Position numbers and translations under genes: made by a program. The notes beneath the pieces were generated by a model that was not told the origin of the DNA, did no database searches, and saw only the letters and a list, made by a program, of their open reading frames with translations. Below are positions 43,302 to 52,212 of a stretch of 64,000 bases of DNA, one piece after another. The stretch is from CALJXB01 sp965225935. Its GTDB lineage: Bacteria; Pseudomonadota; Alphaproteobacteria; Kiloniellales; JAKSDN01. Every line of letters begins with the position of its first letter. The stretch's first letter is position 1. The stretch is taken from assembly GCA_965225935.1 (NCBI GenBank), contig CBDDCC010000014.1:186001-250000 (forward strand), read 5' to 3'.

Positions 43302-44447
43302 ATGGCTGAGGCGGCAAGGTACGAGGACGAGCCCTGGGCGGATCCTAGGGCGGAGCCCTTTATCAAGGTCCGGGGCGTGACCAAGCGCTTCGGCGGCTTT
43401 ACCGCCGTCGACAATGTCGATCTCAACATCTACAAGGGCGAGCTCTTCTCGCTCCTGGGCGGCTCGGGCTGCGGCAAGACCACGCTCTTGCGCATGCTGG
43501 CCGGGCTCGAGATCCCGACCTCCGGCAACATCTACATCGACGGCGCCGAGATGACCGGCGTGCCGCCCTACGAGCGGCCGGTCAACATGATGTTTCAGGC
43601 CTATGCCCTGTTCCCCCACATGACGGTCGAAAGCAACGTCGCTTACGGCCTGAAGCGCGACGGCGTCGGCCGAGCGGAAATCGCGGAGCGGGTCGAGGAG
43701 ATGCTCTCCATGGTGGAGCTCTCGCCCTTTGCCAAGCGCAAGCCCCACCAGCTCTCCGGCGGTCAGCGCCAGCGAGTGGCGCTCGCGCGCGCCCTCGTCA
43801 AGCGGCCCAAGGTGCTGCTGCTGGACGAACCGCTCGGCGCCCTCGACAAGCGGCTGCGGGAGCAGACCCAGTTCGAGCTGATGAAGATTCAGGATCAGCT
43901 CGGGATCACCTTCGTCGTGGTTACCCACGATCAAGAGGAAGCCATGACGCTATCCACCCGCATCGCCGTCATGGATGTCGGGCGCTTCGTGCAGATCGGC
44001 ACGCCGACGGAGATCTACGAATTCCCCGAGACCCGCTTTGTCGCCAACTTCATCGGCTCGGCGAACATGTTCCTCGGCACGGTGGTCGAGGACGGCGCGG
44101 ACCACGTTGTGGTGCGGTCCCTCGAGCACGACGCGGAGTTCTATATCGACCACGGCATGTCGATCAAAGAGGGCTCCGAGGTCTGGGTCGCGCTCAGGCC
44201 CGAGAAGATCCTGGTCTCCAAGACGCCGGCCGCGAAGACCGGCCCGAATCAGATCAAGGGTGTCGTCGACGACATCGGCTACCTGGGCAACATCTCCACC
44301 TACCGGGTGTCGCTGGGCAACGGCAAGATTGTCGACGTTACCTCGCCCAACCAGCTTCGGCCCAAGAGCCGGCGCCACGCCGTCGACTGGGAAGACGAGG
44401 TCTACCTGAGCTGGGAGGCCTCGAGCGCCGTGGTGCTGACCCGGTGA
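43302..44447 (+). CDS. potG: polyamine ABC transporter ATP-binding protein
   Basis: 381 aa. Walker A GGSGCGKTT near residue 60, Q-loop FQAYALFPHM, signature LSGGQRQRVALARAL near 150, Walker B VLLLDEPLGALD and the H-loop VVTHDQEEAM are intact. The C-terminal TOBE_2 domain (ALRPEKILVS) is typical of polyamine and sugar importers. Its stop overlaps the potH GTG start by four bases. Confidence 0.93.
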   Translation: MAEAARYEDEPWADPRAEPFIKVRGVTKRFGGFTAVDNVDLNIYKGELFSLLGGSGCGKTTLLRMLAGLEIPTSGNIYIDGAEMTGVPPYERPVNMMFQAYALFPHMTVESNVAYGLKRDGVGRAEIAERVEEMLSMVELSPFAKRKPHQLSGGQRQRVALARALVKRPKVLLLDEPLGALDKRLREQTQFELMKIQDQLGITFVVVTHDQEEAMTLSTRIAVMDVGRFVQIGTPTEIYEFPETRFVANFIGSANMFLGTVVEDGADHVVVRSLEHDAEFYIDHGMSIKEGSEVWVALRPEKILVSKTPAAKTGPNQIKGVVDDIGYLGNISTYRVSLGNGKIVDVTSPNQLRPKSRRHAVDWEDEVYLSWEASSAVVLTR

Positions 44448-45412
44448 CGGACCGGACCGCCAGCCCCTTGGCGGGCGCGCTGGAGAGCGGGGACAGGATC
44501 GGTCCGTTCCTGCACCAGCTGGCCGAACGGCTGCAATCCAGCTGGCGGACGGTGGTGGTCATCATCCCCTACGTCTGGCTGCTGATCTTCTTCCTGGCGC
44601 CCTTCTTCATCGTGCTGAAGATCAGCTTCGCGGAGTCGCTCATCGCGAGCCCGCCGTTCTCGCCTTTGGTCCAGGTCATGGAGGACGGGGCGCTCACCCT
44701 GCGGCTGGTCTTCGACAACTTCACCTGGCTCTTCGAGGACGAGTTCTATCTCAACACCTATCTCAACTCGCTGAAGATCTCGACCATCTCCACGGTGCTC
44801 TGCCTGCTTTTGGGATACCCCATGGCCTACGGCATCGTGCGCGCCTCGCCGACGACCAAGAACGTGCTGCTGCTGCTGGTGATCCTGCCGTTTTGGACCT
44901 CCTTCCTGCTGCGGGTCTACGCCTGGATGGGCTTGCTGGCGGATCAGGGGACCATCAACAGCTTCCTCATCTGGCTCGGCGTGATCGACTCGCCGATCCG
45001 CATGCTCTACTCCGAGTTCGCGGTCTACGTGGGCATCGTCTATTCCTACGTGCCCTTCATGATCCTGCCGCTCTACGCCAACATGGAGAAGCTGGACATC
45101 ACCCTGCACGAGGCGGCGGCCGACCTGGGTGCCCGCCCCATGACCACCTTCCTGACCGTCACCCTGCCCATGACCATCCCGGGCATCGTCGCCGGCTCGC
45201 TGCTGGTTTTCATCCCGGCGACCGGCGAGTTCGTGATCCCCGACCTCCTGGGCGGCGGCAACGTGCTGATGATCGGGCGGGTGCTCTACAACGAATTCAA
45301 CTCGAATCACGACTGGCCCGTGGCCTCGGCGGTCGCCATCGTGCTGCTGCTGGTCCTGGTGGTGCCGATGATGATCTACCAGTGGGTCCAGTCCAAGGAA
45401 GCGGAGGCCTGA
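44444..45412 (+). CDS. potH: polyamine ABC transporter permease
   Basis: 322 aa inner-membrane protein with six main helices. The cytoplasmic EAA loop is at EAAADLGARPMTTFLTVTLPMTIPG near residue 225. GTG start coupled to potG through GTGA. Pairs with PotI. Confidence 0.92.
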   Translation: MTDRTASPLAGALESGDRIGPFLHQLAERLQSSWRTVVVIIPYVWLLIFFLAPFFIVLKISFAESLIASPPFSPLVQVMEDGALTLRLVFDNFTWLFEDEFYLNTYLNSLKISTISTVLCLLLGYPMAYGIVRASPTTKNVLLLLVILPFWTSFLLRVYAWMGLLADQGTINSFLIWLGVIDSPIRMLYSEFAVYVGIVYSYVPFMILPLYANMEKLDITLHEAAADLGARPMTTFLTVTLPMTIPGIVAGSLLVFIPATGEFVIPDLLGGGNVLMIGRVLYNEFNSNHDWPVASAVAIVLLLVLVVPMMIYQWVQSKEAEA

Positions 45413-45416
45413 GACC

Positions 45417-46268
45417 GTGAAGCAGAACCGCTCCGTCTTCCTGATCTCGGTGATCGCCTTCGGCGTCGCCTTCCTCTACATCCCGATCATTCTGCTGATC
45501 GTCTACTCCTTCAATTATTCCAAGCTGGTGCCGGTCTGGGGCGGCTTCTCCTTCCGCTGGTACGTGGTGCTGTTCCAGAGCGAGGACGTCTGGGCGGCGC
45601 TCATCTTGAGCCTCAAGGTGGCGGTGATGAACGCCACCTTCGCCACCCTGCTGGGCACCCTGGCGGGCCTGGCGCTGGTGCGCTTCGGGCGCTTCAAGGG
45701 ACGCATGCTGTTCAGCGGCATGATCACGGCGCCGCTCGTCATGCCCGAGGTCATCACCGGCCTGTCGCTCTTGCTGCTGTTCATCACCCTGGCCGAGTTC
45801 ATCGGCTGGCCGACCCGCGGCATCACCACCATCACCATTGCCCACATCACCTTCTCGATGGCCTACGTGGCGGTGGTCATACAGTCGCGCCTCGCCGGCA
45901 TCGACCAGTCGCTCGAGGAGGCGGCTCTCGACCTGGGGGCGAAGCCCTTCCGCGTGCTGACCGACATCACCCTGCCCATGCTGGCGCCCGGCATGGTGGC
46001 GGGCTGGCTCTTATCCTTCACCCTGTCGCTCGACGATCTGGTGATCGCCAGCTTCGTCTCGGGCCCCGGGTCGAACACCCTGCCCATGCTGATCTACTCC
46101 CGGGTGAGGCTCGGCCTGCGTCCGGACATCAATGCGCTCGCCACCATCATCATCCTGGTCGTCACCATCGGCGTCGTCCTTGGCGCCTGGATCATGCACC
46201 GCCAGCAGAAGCAGCGCGAGCGGGACATGCAGATGGCCGCTTCCGACGACCTCAAGATCGCGAGCTAG
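45417..46268 (+). CDS. potI: polyamine ABC transporter permease
   Basis: 283 aa, six helices; EAA loop LEEAALDLGAKPFRVLTDITLPMLAPG near residue 165; FNYSKLVPVWGGFSFRWY near the start is a PotC/PotI hallmark. GTG start five bases after potH. Last gene of the operon; the oxidase gene converges on it 34 bp away. Confidence 0.92.
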   Translation: MKQNRSVFLISVIAFGVAFLYIPIILLIVYSFNYSKLVPVWGGFSFRWYVVLFQSEDVWAALILSLKVAVMNATFATLLGTLAGLALVRFGRFKGRMLFSGMITAPLVMPEVITGLSLLLLFITLAEFIGWPTRGITTITIAHITFSMAYVAVVIQSRLAGIDQSLEEAALDLGAKPFRVLTDITLPMLAPGMVAGWLLSFTLSLDDLVIASFVSGPGSNTLPMLIYSRVRLGLRPDINALATIIILVVTIGVVLGAWIMHRQQKQRERDMQMAASDDLKIAS

Positions 46269-46302
46269 TTTCCGCGAACCTGGCGGCTGTGCGCCGAGGC
46301 GC

Positions 46303-47706
46303 TCAGGCTTCCTTGCGGGTGCGCACCAAGCCCTCGGGCGCGAAGCGCGCCAGGGCCCGGTCGAGGGCCGCCGGGGCGCGGTTTCCGTCCTGGGCCGCCT
46401 CGATCCGGCGCACGGCGTTGCGCACCAGGCCGCCGCCCACGTAGCGCAGTGGCTCCGGTGGGAAGCCGTCCGGGGCGCTGCGGGCGAGGGGGGTCGAGGC
46501 CCATTCATCATCGCGGCCGAGGGCGAGGGAGGCGAGGATCCGCCCGCCGGTGTAGCTGGGCCCGACGCCGTTGCCGCAGTAGCCGTGGCCGTAGACGATG
46601 TTGTCGTGGCCCGGCAGGCGGCCGAAGAAGGGCATGCCGTTCAAGGTCCGGGTCACCGGGCCGCGCCAGGCCTCGGCGATCCTGAAGTGGCCGAGGCCGC
46701 CCACGAAGCGCTCGAAGGAGCGCTCTATCTGGGCCCGGTAGCGGGACTCGCCTTCCGCCCGCTCGCCCACCTGGCCGCGGAAGAAGAGCGTTCCACTCGC
46801 CTTGCCGAAGGCGACCCGCCCGTCGGGGGTCGAGCGGTAGTAGTGGACCAGGGAGCGGGAATCCGAAACCGCGACGCCGCTCTTGAGGCCGCTTTCGGCC
46901 AGCGCCTCGGGCGCCGGATCGGTGATCAGCAGGTCGGCCACCAGCGGGACGACCTTGCGGCGGAACTCCGGCAGCTCGGCCGCCCAGGCATTCAGCGCCA
47001 GCACCAGGCTGTCCGAGGTCAGGCTGCCCCTGGGTGTGTGCAGGCGGGGCCGGGCGCCGCGCTCGATGCGGGTGACCGGCGAGCGCTCGTAGAGCCTCAC
47101 GCCCGCCTCCAGGGCGACCCGGCGCATGCCGAGGGCGAGACGGCCCGGCTGGAGGCTCGCGACACCGGGCTCGAAGACGCCGGCGAGGTTGACGGGCGCG
47201 CCGCTCAGCCGGGCCACCTCGTCGGCGTCGAGCACCTGGAAGCAGTTGGCGCCCAGGCGCTCCAGCTGCTCGAGGCAGGGCAGCCAGGCGTCATGCTGAG
47301 CCCGGTTGCTGGCGGTCCACAGCCAGCCGTCCTGGCGGAAGCCGGCGTCGATGCCGTGCTCCCGGCAGAAGTCACCGATCGCCCGCACGCCCGCTTCGGT
47401 GGCGCGCAGCAGGCGGACCGCCTCCTGGGCGCCGCAGAGCTTCACCAGGGTCAGGATCTTCGACGACCAGGTCATGCAGAAGCCGCCGTTGCGGCCGCTG
47501 GCGCCGCTGCCGCAGAAGTTCCGCTCGACCACCGCCACATCGAGGGCGGGCTCCAGCGCCTTCAGGCGCAGCGCCGTCCAGAGCCCGGTGAAGCCGCCGC
47601 CCAGGATCGCCACGTCGGCGCGCTGCTCTCCCTGGAGGGGCTCGAGCTCCAGCTCCCGTCCGCCCAGCGCCTCTTTCAGCCAGAAACCCGTGACCCTGTC
47701 CTGCAT
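46303..47706 (-). CDS. FAD-dependent amine oxidase of the DAO/PuuB type
   Basis: 467 aa. FAD-binding GxGxxG-type motif AILGGGFTGLWTALRLK near residue 33, then ERNFCGSGASGRNGGFC (the SGASGRNGG block of gamma-glutamylputrescine oxidases), and the C-terminal FAD loop VYGHGYCGNGVGPSYTGG. PuuB-type enzymes oxidise gamma-glutamylputrescine; relatives act on other secondary amines. Lying tail to tail with potFGHI, a polyamine role is plausible, but no gamma-glutamylputrescine synthetase is in view. Start taken at the ATG at 47706; an upstream TTG (47736) is possible. Confidence 0.8.
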   Translation of the reverse strand: MQDRVTGFWLKEALGGRELELEPLQGEQRADVAILGGGFTGLWTALRLKALEPALDVAVVERNFCGSGASGRNGGFCMTWSSKILTLVKLCGAQEAVRLLRATEAGVRAIGDFCREHGIDAGFRQDGWLWTASNRAQHDAWLPCLEQLERLGANCFQVLDADEVARLSGAPVNLAGVFEPGVASLQPGRLALGMRRVALEAGVRLYERSPVTRIERGARPRLHTPRGSLTSDSLVLALNAWAAELPEFRRKVVPLVADLLITDPAPEALAESGLKSGVAVSDSRSLVHYYRSTPDGRVAFGKASGTLFFRGQVGERAEGESRYRAQIERSFERFVGGLGHFRIAEAWRGPVTRTLNGMPFFGRLPGHDNIVYGHGYCGNGVGPSYTGGRILASLALGRDDEWASTPLARSAPDGFPPEPLRYVGGGLVRNAVRRIEAAQDGNRAPAALDRALARFAPEGLVRTRKEA

Positions 47707-47738
47707 GGCTATACCGCCGGTTCTCTTCGTCTCCAACC

Positions 47739-48026
47739 TCAGGCCGCATCCGCCGGCTGCACCCGCCGGGCGATCTCCTTGCCCTTTTCGCGTTCGACGA
47801 CCGCGATGTCGTATTGGCTCTGGAGTTCCAGCCAGAACTGTGGCCGGTTGCCGAAATAGCGGCCCAGCCTGACGGCCGTATCGGCGCTGATCGATCGGCG
47901 TCCGTTCAAGATGTCCGTGATGCGTCCGGACGGAACTCCTAGGTCGAGTGCCAGCCGGTTGGCGCTCAAGCCGCGAGCCTTCAACTCGCGCCGCAGCAGC
48001 CGACCTGGGTGGGCAATCGCTGACAT
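47739..48026 (-). CDS. higA: HigA-family antitoxin
   Basis: 95 aa helix-turn-helix protein starting MSAIAHPGRLLRRELKARGLS, with the HTH LSANRLALDLGVPSGRITDILNG and the HigA hallmark LGRYFGNRPQFWLELQ. It neutralises the RelE-fold toxin encoded immediately upstream and represses the pair. GGAGG precedes the ATG; the gap to higB is four bases. Confidence 0.92.
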   Translation of the reverse strand: MSAIAHPGRLLRRELKARGLSANRLALDLGVPSGRITDILNGRRSISADTAVRLGRYFGNRPQFWLELQSQYDIAVVEREKGKEIARRVQPADAA

Positions 48027-48030
48027 GGTT

Positions 48031-48318
48031 CTATCCTCCGTGGTAGTCGACAATCTCAACATCGTAAGCATCGCCCCGGCGAAACTCGAAGCAGATCCGC
48101 CAGGGCCCATTGACACTCATGGCCCACTGGCCCTTGCGGTCACCCTTCAGTTTGTGAAGCCCTACGCTCTTGAGAGGACTCAGGTCTTGCAGCGTACTGG
48201 CGACGTTCAGCGCCAAGAGCAGATCAATCGCAGCGTCGGCGTCCAGTCCGCGGAAGCGGTTTGGTCGCTCTCCTTCCCAGACCTTGCGGCTCGCTGCGTT
48301 GCGCCATGAACGGATCAC
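48031..48318 (-). CDS. higB: HigB-family RelE-fold toxin
   Basis: 95 aa with a GTG start at 48318. The ending HKLKGDRKGQWAMSVNGPWRICFEF then DVEIVDYH is the HigB/PF05015 pattern; the catalytic Arg/His/Lys residues appear present. HigB cleaves ribosome-bound mRNA. Toxin-first order is normal for this family. The pair lies between the PuuB-like oxidase and the peptide transporter operon. Confidence 0.92.
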   Translation of the reverse strand: MIRSWRNAASRKVWEGERPNRFRGLDADAAIDLLLALNVASTLQDLSPLKSVGLHKLKGDRKGQWAMSVNGPWRICFEFRRGDAYDVEIVDYHGG

Positions 48319-48400
48319 GGCAAAAAGATACTACGCAACTCGGTGAACCTCAAGATGGCAGCCGGTCTTTTCCGTATGTGATGTCCTGTTCGCCGTGATC

Positions 48401-50041
48401 TCAACTGGCCACGGCGTCGGCCTCGACCGTCTTCAGGTCGAAGGCGGCGGCCATGAGGGCGCGGGTGTAGGCTTCGCGCGGCGCCTCGAAGATGGCCTCG
48501 GTCGGGCCCTGCTCGACGCTGCGGCCGTCCTTCATGACGATCACCTCGTCGGCGAGCGCCCGCACCACGGCAAGGTCGTGGCTGATGAAAATGTAGGAGA
48601 GGCCGTGGGCCTCCTGGAGCGCCCGCAGCAGCTCGACGATCTGCTTCTGGACCGAGCGGTCGAGCGCCGAGGTGGGCTCGTCGAGCACGATCACCTTGGG
48701 CTTCAGGATAAGGGCGCGGGCGATGGCGATGCGCTGGCGCTGTCCGCCGGAGAACTCGTGGGGGAAGCGGTTGCGCATGCGGGGCTCGAGCTGGACCTCG
48801 TCGAGCGCCTGGGCGGCGCGCAGGGCCCGCTCCTTGGCCGAGAGCCCCGGCTCGTGCACCAGCAGGCCCTCGGTGACGATCTCGCCCACCGTCATGCGCG
48901 GGCTGAGGGAGCCGAAGGGGTCCTGGAAGACGAGCTGCAGCTCGCGCCTGAGGGGCCGCATCTCGCGCCGGCCCCAGCCTTGGATGTCGCGGCCGTCGAA
49001 GCGGATGCGTCCGCGGCTGGGCAGCAGGCGCAGCAGGGCCCGTCCCAGGGTCGACTTGCCGGAGCCGGACTCGCCGACCACGCCGAGGGTCTGGCCCCGG
49101 CGGAGATGCAGCGTGATCCCGTCGACCGCCCGCAGCTCCGTGTGTTCAGGGCCGAAGAGGCCGCCGCCCAGCGCGAAGCTGACCCGCAGATCCTCGCTTT
49201 CCAGCAACGCCGGGACCTCCGCCGGCACGGGCGCCTTGCCGCCCTCCGGCTCGGCCGCCAGCAGCATGCGGGTATAGGCCTCCCTCGGGGCCGCGAAGAT
49301 GCGCCCGGTCGGGCCCTCCTCGACCACGTCCCCGGCGTTCATCACGTAGACCCGGTCGGCAAAGCGGCGCACGATCCCGAGATCGTGGGTGATGAAGAGG
49401 ATCGCCATGCCGAAGCGCCGCTGCAGGTCCGCCAGCAGCTCCAGGATCTGGGCCTGGATGGTCACGTCGAGGGCGGTGGTGGGCTCGTCGGCGATGAGGA
49501 TGTCGGGCTCGTTCGCCAGGGCCATGGCGATCATGACCCGCTGGCGCTGGCCGCCGGAAAGCTCGTGGGGGTAGGCGCGCATGCGCCGCTCGGCCTGGGG
49601 GATGCCGACCAGCTTCAGAAGCTCCAGCACCCGGGGGCGCACCTCGGCCCGGCTCATGCGGCGGTGGTGGATCAGGGGCTCGGCGATCTGCCGCTCGATG
49701 CGGTAGAGCGGGTCGAGGGAGGTCATGGGTTCTTGGAAGATCATCGAGAGCTTGACCCCGCGGTAGCGGTTGAGGGCGCGTGCCGGCAGGCCGAGCAGCT
49801 CGCTCCCCCGGTAGCGTACCGAGCCCCGGGCCCGGCCGTTGGCGGCCAAGAGGCCCATGGCGGCCAGCATGATCTGGCTCTTGCCCGAGCCGGACTCGCC
49901 GACCACCGCCACGGTCTCGCGCTCGCCGACCGCCATGTCGATTCCGCGCACCGCGTGGACCTCGCCGTCGGGCGTGCGGAAGCGCACGTCGAGTCCTGCG
50001 ATATCGAGGACTGGCTGCTCGGGCTTGACGGTCCCGGTCAC
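48401..50041 (-). CDS. peptide ABC transporter, fused double ATPase (OppD-OppF type)
   Basis: 546 aa with two complete ABC cassettes, as in YejF/GsiA. Cassette one: Walker A GESGSGKS near residue 50, LSGGQRQRVMIAMAL and LIADEPTTALD. Cassette two: GESGSGKSTLGRALL near 325, FSGGQRQRIAIARAL and VLDEPTSALD. A GTG start at 50041, four bases after oppC, gives the best family N-terminus; the frame is open upstream. Last gene of the oppA-B-C-DF operon. Confidence 0.9.
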   Translation of the reverse strand: MTGTVKPEQPVLDIAGLDVRFRTPDGEVHAVRGIDMAVGERETVAVVGESGSGKSQIMLAAMGLLAANGRARGSVRYRGSELLGLPARALNRYRGVKLSMIFQEPMTSLDPLYRIERQIAEPLIHHRRMSRAEVRPRVLELLKLVGIPQAERRMRAYPHELSGGQRQRVMIAMALANEPDILIADEPTTALDVTIQAQILELLADLQRRFGMAILFITHDLGIVRRFADRVYVMNAGDVVEEGPTGRIFAAPREAYTRMLLAAEPEGGKAPVPAEVPALLESEDLRVSFALGGGLFGPEHTELRAVDGITLHLRRGQTLGVVGESGSGKSTLGRALLRLLPSRGRIRFDGRDIQGWGRREMRPLRRELQLVFQDPFGSLSPRMTVGEIVTEGLLVHEPGLSAKERALRAAQALDEVQLEPRMRNRFPHEFSGGQRQRIAIARALILKPKVIVLDEPTSALDRSVQKQIVELLRALQEAHGLSYIFISHDLAVVRALADEVIVMKDGRSVEQGPTEAIFEAPREAYTRALMAAAFDLKTVEADAVAS

Positions 50042-50045
50042 GGCC

Positions 50046-51194
50046 TCAGCGGTCCTTGGGATCGAGGGCGTCGCGCAGTCCATCGCCGATGAAGTTGAGG
50101 CAGAAGAGGGTCGCGGCCAGGAAGATCGAGGGGTAGATCAGCATCCAGGGCGCGCCCTGGATGTTCCGCGCGCCCTCGGCGATCAGCACGCCCCAGCTGG
50201 TCATGGGCTCCTGCACGCCGAGCCCGAGGAAGGAAAGGAAGCTCTCCAGCAGGATCACCTTGGGCACCATGAGGGTCATGAAGACCACGACGGGCCCGAG
50301 CGTGTTGGGCACGATGTGGCGGCGCAGGATGCCCCGGTTGTCGACCCCCAGCGCGTGGGCCGCCTGCACGTACTCCCGCTGCTTGATGGAGAGGGTCTGG
50401 CCGCGCACGATCCGCGCCATGTCGAGCCACTCCACGGCGCCCACGGCGACGAACATGAGCACGATGTTGCGGCCGAAGAAGACCACCAGCAGGATCACGA
50501 AGAACATGAAGGGCAGCGAGTAGAGCACGTCGACGAAGCGCATCATGAGGGAGTCGACCCGCCCGCCGAAGTAGCCCGAGACGGCGCCGTAGGTGACGCC
50601 GATGGTGAGCGCCACGAAGGTGGCAAGCAGCCCGATCATGAGGGAGATGCGCCCGGCGATGAGGGTGCGGGTCAGGAGGTCGCGGCCGTTTGAGTCGGTG
50701 CCGAAGAGGAAGTGCTTGCGGTCGATGTTGGCGGCCAGCACGATCCGCTTGCCGTCCGCGGAACGCTCCACCACCTCGGCATGGGCGAAGAGGTTGGCCC
50801 GGTCGAGGTAGCGGGTGATGCGGGGGTCGATCTCGCGCTTGGACGTCAAGACGACCGTGAGGCGCCCGTCGCCGACCTCCCAGCTTTCGGTCTCGACCCG
50901 CGCCCGGCGCAGCGCCTTCTCCAGCGCCGGCTCGATGGCGTCGGCCTTGGGATAGGCCTCGAAGCTCGCCGGCACCTTCACGTAGTCCCGGAAGACCTGG
51001 TCGTAGCCGTGGGGCGACAGCCAGGGTCCGAAGAGGCAGGCGAGCGTTATGGCGGCGAGGATCACGGCGCTCGCCACCGCGGCCCGGTTCGCCCTCAGGC
51101 GCAGCCAGGCGTCGCCCCAGAGAGAGCGGCCCTTGACGGCCTCCCCCTCCGGCTGCACGCCGGCCGGGATCGCCTGTTCCTGCTCGATGGCCAT
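50046..51194 (-). CDS. peptide ABC transporter permease (OppC type) with enlarged periplasmic loop
   Basis: 382 aa. First helix near residues 38-55; the DPP family motif FLFGTDSNGRDLLTR near 165 precedes the five-helix core; EAA-type loop AAHALGVDNRGILRRHIVPN near 290. E. coli OppC/DppC are about 300 aa; the surplus is a loop of some 110 residues (about 55-165) between helix 1 and the core, containing VPASFEAYPKADAIE and VVERSADGKRIVLA. It would lie in the periplasm, perhaps contacting the binding protein. Confidence 0.87.
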   Translation of the reverse strand: MAIEQEQAIPAGVQPEGEAVKGRSLWGDAWLRLRANRAAVASAVILAAITLACLFGPWLSPHGYDQVFRDYVKVPASFEAYPKADAIEPALEKALRRARVETESWEVGDGRLTVVLTSKREIDPRITRYLDRANLFAHAEVVERSADGKRIVLAANIDRKHFLFGTDSNGRDLLTRTLIAGRISLMIGLLATFVALTIGVTYGAVSGYFGGRVDSLMMRFVDVLYSLPFMFFVILLVVFFGRNIVLMFVAVGAVEWLDMARIVRGQTLSIKQREYVQAAHALGVDNRGILRRHIVPNTLGPVVVFMTLMVPKVILLESFLSFLGLGVQEPMTSWGVLIAEGARNIQGAPWMLIYPSIFLAATLFCLNFIGDGLRDALDPKDR

Positions 51195-51204
51195 ATCCGC
51201 TTCT

Positions 51205-52131
51205 TCAGTCCTGGTAGCGGACCTTGGGGTCCAGGAGGGCGTAGAGCAGGTCGACGACCAGATTGAAGACGACCACGAAGGCCGCGATCATCACCACCGT
51301 GCCCATGACCAGGGTGTAGTCCCGGTTGAGGGCGCCCTGGACGAAGTAGCGGCCGACGCCCGGGATGCCGAAGATGGTCTCGATGACCACCGAGCCGGTG
51401 AGCAGCGCCGCCGCCGCCGGCCCCAGGTAGGAGACCACGGGCAGCAATGCCCCGCGCAGGGCGTGGACGATCACCACCACATGGCCCGGCAGGCCGTTGG
51501 CGCGGGCCGTGCGCACGTGGTCGGAACGCAGCGCCTCGATCATGCTGCCGCGGGTGAGGCGGGCGATCACCGCCACCTGGGGCAGGGCCAAGGTAAAGAC
51601 CGGCAGCACCTTGTTGGCGAGCGCCCCGCCGGCCCAGCCGCCGGCCGGCAGCAGGTCGAGATAGAGGGCGAAGATGAGCGTCAGGACCGGCGCCATGACG
51701 AAGTTGGGAATGGTGATGCCGATCATGGCCGCGGCCATGACGGAATAGTCGGTGGGACGGTTCTGGCGCATGGCGGCCACGCTGCCGAGCAGAGTGCCCA
51801 GGATGAGCGCCAGCAGCAGCGCCGAGCCGCCGAGCTGCACGGAGACCGGGAGGCCGCGCGCCAGGAGCTCGCTCACCGAGAAGTCGCGGTAGACGAAGCT
51901 CGGCCCCAGGTCGCCCCGGACCAGGTTTTCGAGATAGATCAGATACTGGCGCCAGAGCGGCTCGTCCAGATGATAGACCCGCATGAGGTTCTCCATCACC
52001 TGGGCCTCCAGCGGCCGCTCCAGATGGAAGGGGCCGCCGGGCGCCACCCGAATGAGGAAGAAGGCGACCGTGACGATGACGAAGAGGGTAGGGACGGCGC
52101 CGATCAGGCGGCGCAGCGCGTAGCTCAGCAC
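51205..52131 (-). CDS. peptide ABC transporter permease (OppB type)
   Basis: 308 aa. N-terminal helix MLSYALRRLIGAVPTLFVIVTVAFFLI, the periplasmic APGGPF motif, and the EAA-type loop RTARANGLPGHVVVIVHALRGALLP are the OppB/DppB pattern. GTG start at 52131. Its ribosome site GGGAGGAGG on the minus strand is inside the hairpin at 52131-52193. Confidence 0.9.
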   Translation of the reverse strand: MLSYALRRLIGAVPTLFVIVTVAFFLIRVAPGGPFHLERPLEAQVMENLMRVYHLDEPLWRQYLIYLENLVRGDLGPSFVYRDFSVSELLARGLPVSVQLGGSALLLALILGTLLGSVAAMRQNRPTDYSVMAAAMIGITIPNFVMAPVLTLIFALYLDLLPAGGWAGGALANKVLPVFTLALPQVAVIARLTRGSMIEALRSDHVRTARANGLPGHVVVIVHALRGALLPVVSYLGPAAAALLTGSVVIETIFGIPGVGRYFVQGALNRDYTLVMGTVVMIAAFVVVFNLVVDLLYALLDPKVRYQD

Positions 52132-52193
52132 GGCGGAGGCCTCCTCCCGAGCCCGCCTGGGCCCGCCCTGGACAAGGTTGGGAGGCCTCGCCG
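52131..52193 (-). promoter_or_regulatory. hairpin between oppA and oppB covering the oppB ribosome site
   Basis: In the message, CGGCGAGGCCTCCC (from 52193 down to 52180) pairs with GGGAGGAGGCCTCCGCCG (52148 down to 52131), with one small bulge and a loop of about 30 bases. The second arm contains the GGGAGGAGG ribosome site and touches the GTG start codon of oppB. Such structures commonly stabilise the binding-protein message and lower permease translation. Confidence 0.6.
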
Positions 52194-52212
52194 CAAAGGA
52201 CCGGCTGTCTGT

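Noticed and set aside
46132..47859. 575-codon plus-strand open frame across the PuuB-like gene
   Set aside because: Antisense shadow of an intact FAD oxidase and the 3' end of potI in another frame.
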